The notes under the pieces were generated by a model, which saw nothing but the letters and a program-made list of their open reading frames with translations, was not told the DNA's origin and searched no databases. The position numbers were made by a program, and so were the translations under genes. This document shows, piece after piece, positions 1 to 8,794 of a stretch of 64,000 nt of DNA. The stretch is from the NCBI GenBank assembly GCA_018432315.1, contig JAHDLB010000008.1, positions 124,001 through 188,000 on the forward strand, read 5' to 3'. Position 1 is the first letter of the stretch; each line of letters begins with the position of its first letter. Source of the DNA: Anaerolineae bacterium. Lineage in GTDB: Bacteria; Chloroflexota; Anaerolineae; Aggregatilineales; Aggregatilineaceae.

Positions 1-618
1 AGCGCCCTGCTCGGCGACGACGTCGAGCGGCTGCGGGCGGCGGTGGCCGGCGGGCTGCGCGCCGTGCCGCTGATTCCGGGGCGCATGGAGCGCATCGACG
101 AGGGGCAGGACTTCCTGGCGATCGTCGATTTTGCGCACACGCCCAACGCGCTCAAGCGGGCGCTCGAAGCGGCGCGGGCGATGATCCCCGCCGACCGCCG
201 CGTGATCGCGGTCTTCGGCAGCGCCGGGCTGCGCGATCGCGAAAAGCGCCGGTTGATGGCCGAGATCGGCGCGGAGCTGGCCGACGTGTCCGTGTTCACC
301 GCCGAGGACCCGCGCACCGAGTCGCTGGCGAGCATCCTCAACGAGATGGCCCAGGGGTGCATTCGCCGCGGCGGGGTGGAGGGCGAAACCTTCTGGCGGG
401 TGATGGACCGGGGGCGGGCGCTGGCCTTTGCGTGCTCGCTGGCGCGGCGCGGCGACCTGGTGATCGCGTGCGGCAAGGGCCACGAGCAGAGCATGTGTTT
501 CGGCACGACGGAGTATCCCTGGGACGACCGGCAGGCGCTGCGGGCGGCGCTGCGCGGGGAGCCGCTGCTGACGCTGCCCACCGCCGATCTCAAGCTGCGC
601 GACACGGGGATTGTCTAG
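1..618 (+). CDS. Mur ligase, MurE-type, C-terminal part (5' end outside window)
   Basis: The reading frame is open from base 1 to the TAG at 616-618, so only the last 205 residues are present. The segment AIVDFAHTPNAL matches the start of the Mur ligase C-terminal domain, and IACGKGHEQ is the conserved late motif of UDP-MurNAc-tripeptide synthetases. The family joins an amino acid to UDP-MurNAc-dipeptide in the cytoplasm during peptidoglycan synthesis. At the position of the DNPR motif that selects meso-diaminopimelate in many MurE enzymes, this protein reads EDPRTE, so the added diamino acid may not be meso-DAP (inference). The ATP-binding half lies outside the window, so MurE versus a MurE-like ligase is not fully settled. 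Confidence 0.88.
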   Translation, partial: SALLGDDVERLRAAVAGGLRAVPLIPGRMERIDEGQDFLAIVDFAHTPNALKRALEAARAMIPADRRVIAVFGSAGLRDREKRRLMAEIGAELADVSVFTAEDPRTESLASILNEMAQGCIRRGGVEGETFWRVMDRGRALAFACSLARRGDLVIACGKGHEQSMCFGTTEYPWDDRQALRAALRGEPLLTLPTADLKLRDTGIV

Positions 619-641
619 CCGGGAAGTGTGGAGGTGTGACC

Positions 642-1079
642 ATGACCGACCGCCGCGCCGCCGAGGTGCAGCTCTACCGGGTCCAGACGGGCGCCTCGCG
701 GGTGCATATCCTCACGCTGCTGTCGCCGCAACGACCGGCGCTCGACCGGTTCGTGCTCGTCGAGCGCGACCGCGACGCCGCGCTGATCGCCTGCGACGGC
801 TGCCCGCTCGACGCGCCACTCGGACGCGGCGCGCCGCAGCCCGTCCCGGCCCAGACGCTGGCGATGTTCCTGTTCGAGCTGCGCTCGGTGAGCGCGGCGT
901 GGTCCGAAGACTGCATATCCGAGGACGCCCACGACGGGATCACCATCATCGTCGAGCGCGCCGAGCAGGACCTCTACCGCCGGACGCGCATGGTCGATCC
1001 GCCGGTGAACAGCGCCCACGCGCGGCTGGTGGATGCCTGGAAGAACGCCTTCCCGGCGGTGCGCCGGGTGCTACGCTGA
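642..1079 (+). CDS. Hypothetical protein, 145 aa
   Basis: The ATG at 642 follows a GAGGTG ribosome binding site (631-636) and lies 23 bp after the Mur ligase stop; the next gene starts 13 bp downstream, so the three genes look co-transcribed. The protein is soluble with no signal peptide or membrane segment. It has one internal Cys pair region (ACDGC, about residue 50) and an alternating beta-strand pattern. I do not recognise a family. The frame has the high third-position GC typical of real genes here, and the competing frames in this stretch lack a ribosome binding site. Confidence 0.65.
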   Translation: MTDRRAAEVQLYRVQTGASRVHILTLLSPQRPALDRFVLVERDRDAALIACDGCPLDAPLGRGAPQPVPAQTLAMFLFELRSVSAAWSEDCISEDAHDGITIIVERAEQDLYRRTRMVDPPVNSAHARLVDAWKNAFPAVRRVLR

Positions 1080-1092
1080 GGAGAGAGACGCG

Positions 1093-1986
1093 ATGCGCTA
1101 TGGTTTGAGCCTGCCGCCGTTCGCGCAGTTCGCCGATCCGGCGCTGCTGGCCCGGTTAGCGCGCGACGCCGAAGATGCCGGGTGGGATGGGTTCTTCCTG
1201 TGGGATCACATGATCTCGCGCAACACCGGGACGCCGATCGCGGATGCGTGGGTGGCACTGGCCGCCGCCGCGATGGCGACGCGCCGGATTCGCCTCGGCA
1301 CGCTGATCACGCCCGTGGCGCGCCGCCACCCGTGGAAGCTCGCCCGCGAGACGGTCACGCTCGACCGGCTCTCCGGTGGGCGGGCGATCCTGGGCGTGGG
1401 TCTGGGCAGCCCGCCGGAATGGGAGTTCGCCGCGTTCGGCGAGGACCCCGACGCCCGCGTGCGCGCCCAGAAGCTCGACGAGGGGCTGGCGATCCTCGAT
1501 GGACTGTGGCGCGGGGAGCCGTTCGCGTTCGCGGGCGCGCATTACCGGCTGGCGCCGCCGGTCACCTTCCTGCCGCGCCCGGTGCAGACGCCGCGCATCC
1601 CGATCTGGGTGGCGGGCAACTGGCCCAACAAACCGCCCATCCGGCGGGCGGCGCGCTGGGACGGCGTCTGCCCGGAGGCGAAAGAGGGGCGGCTCTCGCC
1701 GGACGACTGGCGCGCGATCCTGGCGCTGGTCCGCGAGACGCGGGCGGGCGACGCGCCGTTCGACGCCGTGCACCTGGACAGCCTGGCCGGTCTCGCGCCG
1801 CGCAAAGCGGCGGAGCACATCGCGCCCTATGCCGAGGCGGGCGTCACGTGGTGGATCGAGTACATCACGCCGGACGCGTTCGGCGCGGAACGCTACAAGC
1901 CCTGGCCGGACGCGATCGTCGAGCAGATGGTCGCGCGGCTGCGCGAGGGGCCGTCAGCGTTAGGCAGGCGTCAGGGAGACGTGTGA
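1093..1986 (+). CDS. LLM-class flavin-dependent oxidoreductase
   Basis: The 297 aa protein starts MRYGLSLPPFAQFADPA, the typical beginning of bacterial luciferase-like (alpha/beta)8-barrel oxidoreductases. Family landmarks are GWDGFFLWDH (about residue 30), RIRLGTLITPVARRHPWKLAR, and the segment LSGGRAILGVGLGSPPEWEFAAFG. These enzymes use FMN or F420 as cofactor. The substrate cannot be read from the sequence. The GAGGAGAG ribosome binding site at 1079-1086 fits the ATG at 1093. It lies downstream of the hypothetical gene at 642 and before a promoter at 2052, so it probably ends that transcription unit. Confidence 0.88.
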   Translation: MRYGLSLPPFAQFADPALLARLARDAEDAGWDGFFLWDHMISRNTGTPIADAWVALAAAAMATRRIRLGTLITPVARRHPWKLARETVTLDRLSGGRAILGVGLGSPPEWEFAAFGEDPDARVRAQKLDEGLAILDGLWRGEPFAFAGAHYRLAPPVTFLPRPVQTPRIPIWVAGNWPNKPPIRRAARWDGVCPEAKEGRLSPDDWRAILALVRETRAGDAPFDAVHLDSLAGLAPRKAAEHIAPYAEAGVTWWIEYITPDAFGAERYKPWPDAIVEQMVARLREGPSALGRRQGDV

Positions 1987-2051
1987 CAATCATCTGGCCC
2001 GCGGCGGCGCGCCTGTGCTATGCTAGGGAAACGGGTGCGCGAGATTCTCCC

Positions 2052-2080
2052 TTGATACGCGCCGGGGGGTCGGCTAGAAT
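2052..2080 (+). promoter_or_regulatory. Sigma-70-type promoter for the glycosyltransferase pair
   Basis: TTGATA at 2052-2057 and TAGAAT at 2075-2080 are separated by exactly 17 bp. The expected start of transcription is about 24 bp upstream of the ATG at 2111. Seen directly in sequence; activity is inferred. Confidence 0.7.
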
Positions 2081-2110
2081 CGGTATCGCGCACGAACGAA
2101 GAGAGTATCC

Positions 2111-3007
2111 ATGCTCGATCTCGGCATCGTCATCGTCAATTGGAACACGCGCGACCTGCTGCGGGACTGCCTGGCATCGATCGCGGCGTCCGAAGGCGAC
2201 TTTGCCTGTCGCGTGGTCGTGGTCGACAACGCCTCGACCGATGGCAGCGCCGAGATGGTCCGCGCCGAGTTCCCAGACGTGACGGTGATCGCCAGCCCGA
2301 CGAACGACGGGTTCAGCGCCGCCAACAACGCAGGGCTGCGCCGGTTGGGGTTCGGGCAGGGCGAGGCGGGCGCGCCGCGCTACGCGTTGGTGCTGAATCC
2401 GGACACGGTGCTGCCGCCGGATGCGCTGCGCGCGATGTTGGCGTACATGGATGCCGACGAGTCGATCGGGGTGGCGGGGCCCAAGCTGGTGCTGCCCGAT
2501 GGCAGCCTGGACCTGGCCTGCCGCCGCAGCTTCCCAACGCCCGAGGTGAGCTTTTACCGCATGGTGGGGCTGTCGAAGTTGTTCCCGCACAGCCGCCGCT
2601 TTGGGCGTTATAACATGACGTTTCTCGATCCCGACGTCGAAACCGAGGTGGACTCGGTGGTGGGAGCGTTTATGCTGGTCCGGCGCGCGGCTATCGAGCG
2701 CGTGGGGCTGTTCGATGAAACGTTCTGGATGTATGGAGAGGATTTGGATTGGGCGTATCGAATCAAGCAGGCCGGATGGAAGATCATGTACCATCCCAGC
2801 GTGACGGTCACCCACGTCAAACGGGCGGCCAGCCGGCAATCACGCCGGGCCCAGAGCGAGTTTTACCGGGCCATGCTGATCTTCTACCGGAAGCATTACC
2901 GGGTGACAACGCCATGGTGGCTGCACAGCCTGGTCCTGACGGGGTTGGCGCTGAGGGGGGGACGCCCGCTGTGGCGCGAACTGCTGAAGCCCGCCGCCAA
3001 CGGGTGA
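2111..3007 (+). CDS. Glycosyltransferase family 2 (rhamnosyltransferase-like)
   Basis: The 298 aa protein has the GT-A fold signatures of family 2. The N-terminal strand is GIVIVNWNTRDLL, followed by VVVVDNASTDGS and the metal/nucleotide-binding NPD in ALVLNPDTVLP (about residue 97). The acceptor-side motif MYGEDLDWAYRIKQAGWKI (about residue 215) contains the ED base of this group. It transfers a sugar from a nucleotide sugar to an envelope glycan or polyprenyl-linked acceptor in the cytoplasm. The stop overlaps the next start as GTGA (3004-3007), indicating translational coupling with the sugar-phosphate transferase. The TTGATA/TAGAAT promoter lies just upstream. Confidence 0.92.
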   Translation: MLDLGIVIVNWNTRDLLRDCLASIAASEGDFACRVVVVDNASTDGSAEMVRAEFPDVTVIASPTNDGFSAANNAGLRRLGFGQGEAGAPRYALVLNPDTVLPPDALRAMLAYMDADESIGVAGPKLVLPDGSLDLACRRSFPTPEVSFYRMVGLSKLFPHSRRFGRYNMTFLDPDVETEVDSVVGAFMLVRRAAIERVGLFDETFWMYGEDLDWAYRIKQAGWKIMYHPSVTVTHVKRAASRQSRRAQSEFYRAMLIFYRKHYRVTTPWWLHSLVLTGLALRGGRPLWRELLKPAANG

Positions 3008-4428
3008 ACGCCACGCGCGACCGCCACGTGCGCACGGTGCTGCACTCGGCCCTGTTCGTGATCGACGGGCTGATGCTGGCGCTGGCCTTCCTGCTCGGGT
3101 ACGTGCTCCGCGCCCGGCTGCCGCTGCCCGCCGTCCCGGTGAACCCGCCCTCGTTCTCCAACTACGTCCCCATGATGGTCGTGCACGTGCTGAGCGTGCT
3201 CGTCGTGTTTTACTTCGCGCGGATGTACCACCAGCGCCGCGCCGTCAGCCGCATCGACGAGGCGTACGCCGTCGCGCAGAACGTCTCGATCGGCACCTTC
3301 CTCGCCGTGGCGTTCGAAACGCTGGCCTTCAAGAACAGCGCGCTGGAGCTGGACTATCCGCGCGGCGTGGTGATCTATGCGTGGCTGCTGAGCATCGTGC
3401 TGGTCGTGGTGGGGCGCATGTCCCTGCGCTTCACGACGGTTCGCCTGCGCGAGGCGGGCATCGGGCGTGACAACGTGCTGATCATCGGGTCCGGCGAGGT
3501 GGCGCGCACGATTGCCGAAAAAATCCGCTGGTCGTCGCAGTTGGGCTACACCATCGTCGGCGTGGTCAACGGCGCGCCGGGGCAGAAGGTGGGCGAAGTG
3601 CCGATCATCGGCACCACCGGCGAGCTGCCGGAACTGATCGACGCGTACGACGTGGACGAGGTGATCATCGCCCTGCCGGAAGCGTCGCACCGCGAGCTGG
3701 TCCAACTGGTCAGCAAATGCCAGCGCGGCAGGGTCAACATCAAGGTCTACCCGGACATTTTCGCGTACATGTCGGGCGGCATCACGGTCGACGATCTCAA
3801 CGGGCTGCCGCTGCTGTCCGTGCGCGACGTGGCGCTGCGCGGCTGGAAGCTGAGCCTGAAGCGGGCGATGGACATCGTCGGCTCGTTCGTCGGGCTGATC
3901 ATCCTCAGCCCGGCGCTGGTCATGACCGCCATCGCCATCAAGCTCGAGTCGCCGGGGCCGGTCTTCTTCTGCCAGGACCGCATGGGCCTGGACGGGCGCC
4001 CCTTCCCGATGATCAAGTTCCGCACCATGCGCCAGGATGCCGAGCGCGAAGGTCCCGGCTGGACGAAGCCGGGCGATCCGCGCGTGACGCGCCTGGGCGC
4101 GCTGATGCGCAAGACCAACTGGGACGAAATCCCCAACCTGATCAACGTCTTCTACGGGCAGATGAGCCTGGTCGGGCCGCGCCCCGAACAGCCGTATTAC
4201 GTCCAACGCTTCCGCGAGTACATCCCGCGCTACATGGAACGCCACCGCGAAAAGGCCGGTATGACCGGCTGGGCCCAGGTCAACGGGCTGCGCGGCGACA
4301 CGTCCATCCTGGAGCGAACCAAGTACGACCTGTGGTACGTCGAGAACTGGTCGCTGTGGCTGGACATCAAGATCGTGATCCGGACGATCTTTCGCACGAT
4401 CACGCGCCGCGACGAGAACGCGTACTGA
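3004..4428 (+). CDS. Undecaprenyl-phosphate sugar phosphotransferase (exopolysaccharide priming enzyme)
   Basis: The 474 aa protein starts at the GTG that overlaps the preceding stop. It has hydrophobic N-terminal membrane segments (from about residue 12, LHSALFVIDGLMLALAFLL), then a CoA-binding-like middle domain (VLIIGSGEVARTIAEKI). The C-terminal bacterial sugar transferase domain includes LKRAMDIVGSFVGL, KFRTMRQDAE and LINVFYGQMSLVGPRPEQP, and the protein ends in DENAY as is common in this family. It moves a sugar-1-phosphate onto undecaprenyl phosphate, the first membrane step of exopolysaccharide or O-antigen synthesis. The donor sugar is not identifiable. The coupled GT2 probably adds a later sugar. 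Confidence 0.93.
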   Translation: MNATRDRHVRTVLHSALFVIDGLMLALAFLLGYVLRARLPLPAVPVNPPSFSNYVPMMVVHVLSVLVVFYFARMYHQRRAVSRIDEAYAVAQNVSIGTFLAVAFETLAFKNSALELDYPRGVVIYAWLLSIVLVVVGRMSLRFTTVRLREAGIGRDNVLIIGSGEVARTIAEKIRWSSQLGYTIVGVVNGAPGQKVGEVPIIGTTGELPELIDAYDVDEVIIALPEASHRELVQLVSKCQRGRVNIKVYPDIFAYMSGGITVDDLNGLPLLSVRDVALRGWKLSLKRAMDIVGSFVGLIILSPALVMTAIAIKLESPGPVFFCQDRMGLDGRPFPMIKFRTMRQDAEREGPGWTKPGDPRVTRLGALMRKTNWDEIPNLINVFYGQMSLVGPRPEQPYYVQRFREYIPRYMERHREKAGMTGWAQVNGLRGDTSILERTKYDLWYVENWSLWLDIKIVIRTIFRTITRRDENAY

Positions 4429-4457
4429 TCCCCGGCTGCGCTTCCCCCTGCATCCAA

Positions 4458-4488
4458 TTGTCCCCCGCTGGCGGCTTGTGGCTATAAT
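4458..4488 (+). promoter_or_regulatory. Promoter for the MazG-like gene
   Basis: TTGTCC (4458-4463) and a perfect TATAAT (4483-4488) are separated by 19 bp, longer than ideal. It lies 41 bp upstream of the ATG at 4530. Confidence 0.55.
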
Positions 4489-4529
4489 AGAGACTGTTGG
4501 CCGCCGCCACATGAAAGCGCACCGGAACA

Positions 4530-4862
4530 ATGGACATCACCGAACTGACACAGCACATGCACGACTTCGTGCGGGCCAAAGGCTGGTACGATTCCGGCAC
4601 ACCCCGCCCCCAGGTGCCGCGCAACCTGGCGATCTCGATCGCGATCGAAGCCGCCGAAATTCTGGAACATTTCCAGTGGGATGGAGACGTCACCGACGCG
4701 GACGCGCTGGCGGGCGAGCTGGCCGACGTGGCGCTCTATCTCTTGCAGCTCGCCAGCGTCACCGGGATCGACCTGGAGCGTGCGATCCTGGACAAGCTGG
4801 CGGCGAATTATGACCGGGAATGGGACCGGCACGCCCCGGACGCGCAAAAGACAGACATTTGA
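4530..4862 (+). CDS. MazG-like nucleotide pyrophosphohydrolase
   Basis: The 110 aa all-helical protein carries the two metal-binding pairs of the MazG/iMazG superfamily: E40-x2-E43 in EAAEILEHFQW and E63-x2-D66 in ELADVALYLLQ. The family hydrolyses nucleoside triphosphates to monophosphates and pyrophosphate, often clearing non-canonical nucleotides such as dCTP analogues. The short single-domain form fits the small MazG/DCTPP1-like group (inference). It has its own TATAAT-type promoter and is 34 bp from the next gene, so co-transcription with the DUF4432 gene is likely. Confidence 0.88.
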   Translation: MDITELTQHMHDFVRAKGWYDSGTPRPQVPRNLAISIAIEAAEILEHFQWDGDVTDADALAGELADVALYLLQLASVTGIDLERAILDKLAANYDREWDRHAPDAQKTDI

Positions 4863-4896
4863 ACAGGTGAATCTTTCATTTTTTGCGAGGTGACCC

Positions 4897-5988
4897 ATGA
4901 TACAGTTTGATTGGTTGGCACGCGAGCAGATCGAACGGCACAGCCTCGACATGCGCCAGTTCATCGACTTCCGGCAGTCGCGGCTGGACAACGGTATGCG
5001 CCTCATCGAAGCCTACAACAGCAGCGGGCTGTCGTTCACCATCCTGCCCGATCGCGGGCTGGACCTCTGGACGGCGCACTACAACGGGATCCCGCTCACC
5101 TGGGTGGCCCAGGGATCGCCCTTTGTGCCGGATTTCGGGCAGCCGTGGCTGCGCCAGTTCAACGGCGGCCTGCTGACGACGTGCGGCCTGACCCACGCCG
5201 GCCCGCCCGAAACCGACCCGCGCACCGGCGAAGTGCGCGATCTGCACGGGCGCTATACCCGGCTGCGCGCGACAGGCATCACGGCGACCGGCGTCTGGAT
5301 GAATGACGGGTACCTGATGGAGCTGTCCGGCACGGTGGCCGAATCGGCCCTCTTCGGCGAGCAGCTTCGCCTGGACCGCACCTACCGGATGGCGCTCGGC
5401 GAGCCAACGATCGAGATCACCGATTCCGTGACCAACGCGGGCGACGTGACCACGTCGCTGATGGTGCTGTATCACGTCAACCTGGGGTATCCGCTCGTTA
5501 GCGGCGAGACGGTGTTCGACTCGGCGTATCACGGCGTGTATCCGCGCGACGCCGAGGCGCGCAAGGGTACGCACCGCTGGGAGGCGTATGACGCGGCCAT
5601 CCCGCGCTATGCCGAGCAGGTGTACTTCCATCACGTGAAGGCCAACGCCGAGGGGCAATCGGCTGCGGCGCTGTTGCAGAAGCGCTTCGGCTTGTTGTTC
5701 ACGTGGGATACCGCGTCGCTGCCGTACCTGACCCAGTGGAAGAACGTCCGCCAGGGGATTTACGTGTCCGGTGTGGAGCCGGGCAACTGCCTGCCCGAAG
5801 GCCAGAACGCCGCCCGCGAAACGGGCCGGCTGGTGATGCTGGAGCCGGGCGCGGAGCAGCGCTTCAGCCTGCGCCTGACGGTGCTCGACAGCGCCGAAGC
5901 CGTCGAGACGGCGCGCGACCGCATCGCGGAACTGCGCGCGACGGGTACGCCGCTGGCGAACTGCCGGCTGGAGGACTACGCAGAATAA
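4897..5988 (+). CDS. DUF4432 family protein (aldose-1-epimerase-like fold)
   Basis: The 363 aa protein opens with a helix and then NGMRLIEAYNSSGLSFTILPDRGLDLW, matching DUF4432, a galactose-mutarotase-like beta-sandwich group. Other family positions include LTTCGLTHAG (about residue 95), ITDSVTNAGD, and a late VEPGNCLPEGQ. Members bind sugars and some act as sugar epimerases, but the substrate here is unknown. The GAGGTG ribosome binding site at 4888-4893 fits the ATG at 4897. Nothing in the neighbourhood fixes a pathway. Confidence 0.82.
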   Translation: MIQFDWLAREQIERHSLDMRQFIDFRQSRLDNGMRLIEAYNSSGLSFTILPDRGLDLWTAHYNGIPLTWVAQGSPFVPDFGQPWLRQFNGGLLTTCGLTHAGPPETDPRTGEVRDLHGRYTRLRATGITATGVWMNDGYLMELSGTVAESALFGEQLRLDRTYRMALGEPTIEITDSVTNAGDVTTSLMVLYHVNLGYPLVSGETVFDSAYHGVYPRDAEARKGTHRWEAYDAAIPRYAEQVYFHHVKANAEGQSAAALLQKRFGLLFTWDTASLPYLTQWKNVRQGIYVSGVEPGNCLPEGQNAARETGRLVMLEPGAEQRFSLRLTVLDSAEAVETARDRIAELRATGTPLANCRLEDYAE

Positions 5989-6054
5989 CACCATGGGACC
6001 GTGTGGGCCTGGCGAGCGCTTGCCGGGCCCGGATTCGAACAGGATGAAGCCGAC

Positions 6055-6660
6055 ATGACAGACGGTTCACACAAGGCGAAACAGCGCGTCGTCGCGGTGT
6101 ACGGGAGCGCGGGCATCAAGCCGGACAGCACCGACTGGCACACCGCCTATGCCCTGGGCCGGTCGCTGGCCGAGGCGGGCTACGTGCTGCTCTCGGGCGG
6201 GTACAGCGGCGTGATGGAAGCCGCCAGCCGCGGCGCTGCCGAGGCCGGGGGGCGCGTGGTTGGCGTGGAGGTGGGGCTGTTCCGCGATCGCGGGCTGCGC
6301 GTCAACCGCTGGGTGCAGGACATCGTCACGTTCGAGACACTGCGCGACCGGCTGTACTTCCTGGTGGAGGAGCCGGACGCGTTCGTCGCCGTGCGCGGCG
6401 GGGTGGGCACGCTCAGCGAGATGGCGCTGGTGTGGAGCCTGCTGCAGGTGGGCGAAATCTCGGCGCGGCCTTTCGTGCTGGTGGGGCCGATGTGGCGGCG
6501 GCTGGTCGCCACGTTCGCCAGCGATGCGGCAGTCGAACCGCGCGAGCTGGACCGTCTGACGCTGGTCGATGCGCCGGAGGACGTGGTGCCCGCGCTGGAG
6601 GCGTGGTGGTCCGCGCCGCCGGACGTGCCGCTGCGCCAGGGCGATGGCGACCGCGCGTGA
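6055..6660 (+). CDS. LOG-like Rossmann protein (TIGR00725-type, cytokinin riboside phosphorylase-like fold)
   Basis: The 201 aa protein shows the Rossmann-like LOG/TIGR00725 pattern: VVAVYGSAGIKPDS near the N terminus, then GYVLLSGGYSGVMEAASRGA, and GGVGTLSEMALVW. LOG enzymes release a base from a nucleoside 5'-monophosphate using a PGGxGTxxE motif. Here the first position is Arg (VRGGVGTLSE), so the nucleotide-binding loop is present but the canonical Pro is not. The ATG at 6055 is chosen because upstream residues in this frame do not resemble the family. Exact substrate is unknown. Confidence 0.8.
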   Translation: MTDGSHKAKQRVVAVYGSAGIKPDSTDWHTAYALGRSLAEAGYVLLSGGYSGVMEAASRGAAEAGGRVVGVEVGLFRDRGLRVNRWVQDIVTFETLRDRLYFLVEEPDAFVAVRGGVGTLSEMALVWSLLQVGEISARPFVLVGPMWRRLVATFASDAAVEPRELDRLTLVDAPEDVVPALEAWWSAPPDVPLRQGDGDRA

Positions 6661-6701
6661 GGCGCCGGCGATCGGGCTAACCGAGGGGAGCACTTGGGCG
6701 T

Positions 6702-7091
6702 ATGTGTGTGTACTGCCGGGCGGCGAGCGCGGTGCTCGACGCGTTGTGGGAGGATCCGGGCTTCCGCGAGGATTTCACCCGGCACGGGTACGATCTGGCG
6801 GACCTGGGCAAGCTGGTGCACGACGTGTTCGTGCCCGCCTACCTGGACGTCAAACGGGCGCTGCAAGGCGGCCCGCTGGAGATGCTCGAGGCGCAGGTCA
6901 CGGACGACGTGGTGGGCCCGCTGGTGGACCGGCCCAGCTTTCGCGCTCTGTGGGCCGAGTGGGACCCGCCCACGCGCGAGGCGTTCCTCCGCGAGCAGTC
7001 CGAGATGCAGCTCGGCCTGTTGATCGTGGCGATCCACGAGAACCACCTGGCGGGTGCGTACAAGGCCGCGTTTTTGAAGGTGGTGGAGTGA
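6702..7091 (+). CDS. Hypothetical protein, 129 aa
   Basis: The ATG at 6702 follows GAGGGGAG (6682-6689) somewhat distantly. The protein begins MCVYCRAAS, so a CxxC pair lies at the extreme N terminus. The rest is mainly predicted helix and rich in acidic residues. I do not recognise a family. It is followed by an intrinsic terminator at 7140, so it closes the unit that begins at the MazG gene. Third-position GC is high and no other frame is plausible here. Confidence 0.62.
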   Translation: MCVYCRAASAVLDALWEDPGFREDFTRHGYDLADLGKLVHDVFVPAYLDVKRALQGGPLEMLEAQVTDDVVGPLVDRPSFRALWAEWDPPTREAFLREQSEMQLGLLIVAIHENHLAGAYKAAFLKVVE

Positions 7092-7139
7092 GGGGGCCCG
7101 GGCCGCTATTCTCCCGCCGCATCTTGATCTGATCGAACG

Positions 7140-7167
7140 CCGCCGGGCATCTCGCCCGGCGGTTTTT
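7140..7167 (+). terminator. Intrinsic terminator
   Basis: A perfect 9 bp stem (CCGCCGGGC at 7140-7148 and GCCCGGCGG at 7154-7162) with a 5 nt loop is followed directly by TTTTT. It ends the transcript of the genes upstream of proS. Confidence 0.9.
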
Positions 7168-7195
7168 CGTGGGCCGAGGGCGCCTAGGCGATCCC

Positions 7196-7223
7196 GTGAC
7201 GAATGAGGCAAATGCGGTACAAT
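7196..7223 (+). promoter_or_regulatory. Probable proS promoter
   Basis: GTGACG (7196-7201) and TACAAT (7218-7223) are separated by 16 bp and sit just after the terminator. The predicted leader before the GTG at 7300 is about 70 nt. Confidence 0.5.
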
Positions 7224-7299
7224 CGAGCTTGAACGATTCGAGTGACATTGAGCCGTGACGGGCCACGCAATTCCCGACGAACGTAAGGAGCAGCATAAC

Positions 7300-8751
7300 G
7301 TGTCTCAGCAGGGCGTTACCCCGCAAAGCGAAGATTTCTCCAAGTGGTATACCGATGTCGTGCAGAAGACCGACCTGGCCGACTATTCGCCGGTGCGCGG
7401 CTGCATGATCATCAAGCCGTATGGCTACGAGCTGTGGGAAGGCGTCAAGGGCGGCCTGGATCGCCGCTTCAAGGCCACCGGCCACCGGAACGCCTATTTC
7501 CCGCTGTTCATCCCTGAGAGCTTTTTGAAGAAAGAGGCCGAGCACGTCGAGGGCTTTTCGCCGGAACTGGCCGTGGTCACCATTGGCGGCGGCAAGCAGC
7601 TCGAGGAGCCGCTCGTCGTCCGGCCCACGTCCGAGACGATCATCGGCTGGGCCTTCCAGAAGTGGATCCAGTCGCACCGCGACCTGCCCCTGCTGATCAA
7701 CCAGTGGGCCAACGTGGTCCGCTGGGAGCTGCGCACGCGGCTGTTCCTGCGCACGATGGAGTTTCTATGGCAGGAGGGCCACACCGCCCACGCCACCCAC
7801 GAGGACGCGCTCGAAGAAACAATGCGGATGCTGGGCGTCTACGCCGATTTCGCGATCAACGATGCGGCCATCCCGGTGATCCAGGGGCGCAAGAGCAGCC
7901 AGGAGCGCTTCGCCGGGGCAAATGCCAGCTTCAGCATCGAGGCGATGATGCGCGACCGCAAAGCCCTGCAAGCGGGCACCAGCCACGACCTGGGCCAGAA
8001 CTTCGCCAAGGCGTTCGAGATCCAGTTCACCGACGAGAGCAACGAGCTGCAATACTGCTGGACCACGTCCTGGGGCCTCAGCACGCGCATGGTCGGCGCG
8101 ATCATTATGACGCACGGTGACGACCAGGGCCTGCGGCTGCCGCCCCGGCTGGCCCCGATTCAGGTCGTGGTCGTGCCGATCTTCCGCAGCGACGACGAGC
8201 GCGGCCCGGTGGTGGAGACGGTCGAGCGGCTGGCGGGGGCCTTGCGCGAGGCGGGCGTGCGCGTGCACGTCGACGACCGCGAGAACCTGTCGCCGGGCTT
8301 CAAGTTCAACGACTGGGAGATGCGCGGCGTGCCGCTGCGGATGGAAGTGGGCCCGAAGGACGTCGCCAAGAACAGCGTGGCGCTGGCCCGGCGCGACATC
8401 CCCGGCAAGGCGGGCAAGGAGTTCGTCTCGCAGGATGGGCTGGTGGCGGCGATCCGCGAGCGGCTGGACGCGATCCAGGCCAACCTGCTGCAGCAGGCGA
8501 CCGAGTTCCGCGACAGCCACCTGCACGAGGTCACCGGCGGCTACGACGACCTGATCCGCGTGATCAAGGGCGACGAGTGGGGGCTGGCGTGGTTCTGTGG
8601 CGCGGCAGACTGCGAGCAGCGCGTCAAGGAAGACGCCCAGGCCGTCAGCCGCTGCTTCCCACTGGAGCAGCCGCACCCCGGCGAAACCGGCGCGTGCGTG
8701 ATCTGCGGCGGGGAGGCGAAGGAGATGGCCTATTTCGCCAAGGCATACTAG
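7300..8751 (+). CDS. proS: Prolyl-tRNA synthetase (eukaryote/archaeal-type)
   Basis: This 483 aa class II synthetase charges tRNA-Pro with proline. Motif 2/3 landmarks are PTSETIIGWAFQKWI, WANVVRWELRTRLFLRTMEFLWQEGHTAH, and the late GLSTRMVGAIIMTHGDD. The anticodon-binding domain follows (APIQVVVVPI). A C-terminal zinc-binding-like region has WFCG, DCEQR, SRCF and CVICGG, and the protein ends in Tyr. This arrangement is the short type without the bacterial editing insertion. The GTG at 7300 is preferred over the upstream in-frame GTG at 7255 because AAGGAG at 7285-7290 sits 9 bp before it. Confidence 0.95.
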   Translation: MSQQGVTPQSEDFSKWYTDVVQKTDLADYSPVRGCMIIKPYGYELWEGVKGGLDRRFKATGHRNAYFPLFIPESFLKKEAEHVEGFSPELAVVTIGGGKQLEEPLVVRPTSETIIGWAFQKWIQSHRDLPLLINQWANVVRWELRTRLFLRTMEFLWQEGHTAHATHEDALEETMRMLGVYADFAINDAAIPVIQGRKSSQERFAGANASFSIEAMMRDRKALQAGTSHDLGQNFAKAFEIQFTDESNELQYCWTTSWGLSTRMVGAIIMTHGDDQGLRLPPRLAPIQVVVVPIFRSDDERGPVVETVERLAGALREAGVRVHVDDRENLSPGFKFNDWEMRGVPLRMEVGPKDVAKNSVALARRDIPGKAGKEFVSQDGLVAAIRERLDAIQANLLQQATEFRDSHLHEVTGGYDDLIRVIKGDEWGLAWFCGAADCEQRVKEDAQAVSRCFPLEQPHPGETGACVICGGEAKEMAYFAKAY

Positions 8752-8794
8752 CATCCGCCGGCTGCGCGGATACCGGAGCGCGGAGGGAAGGTTT

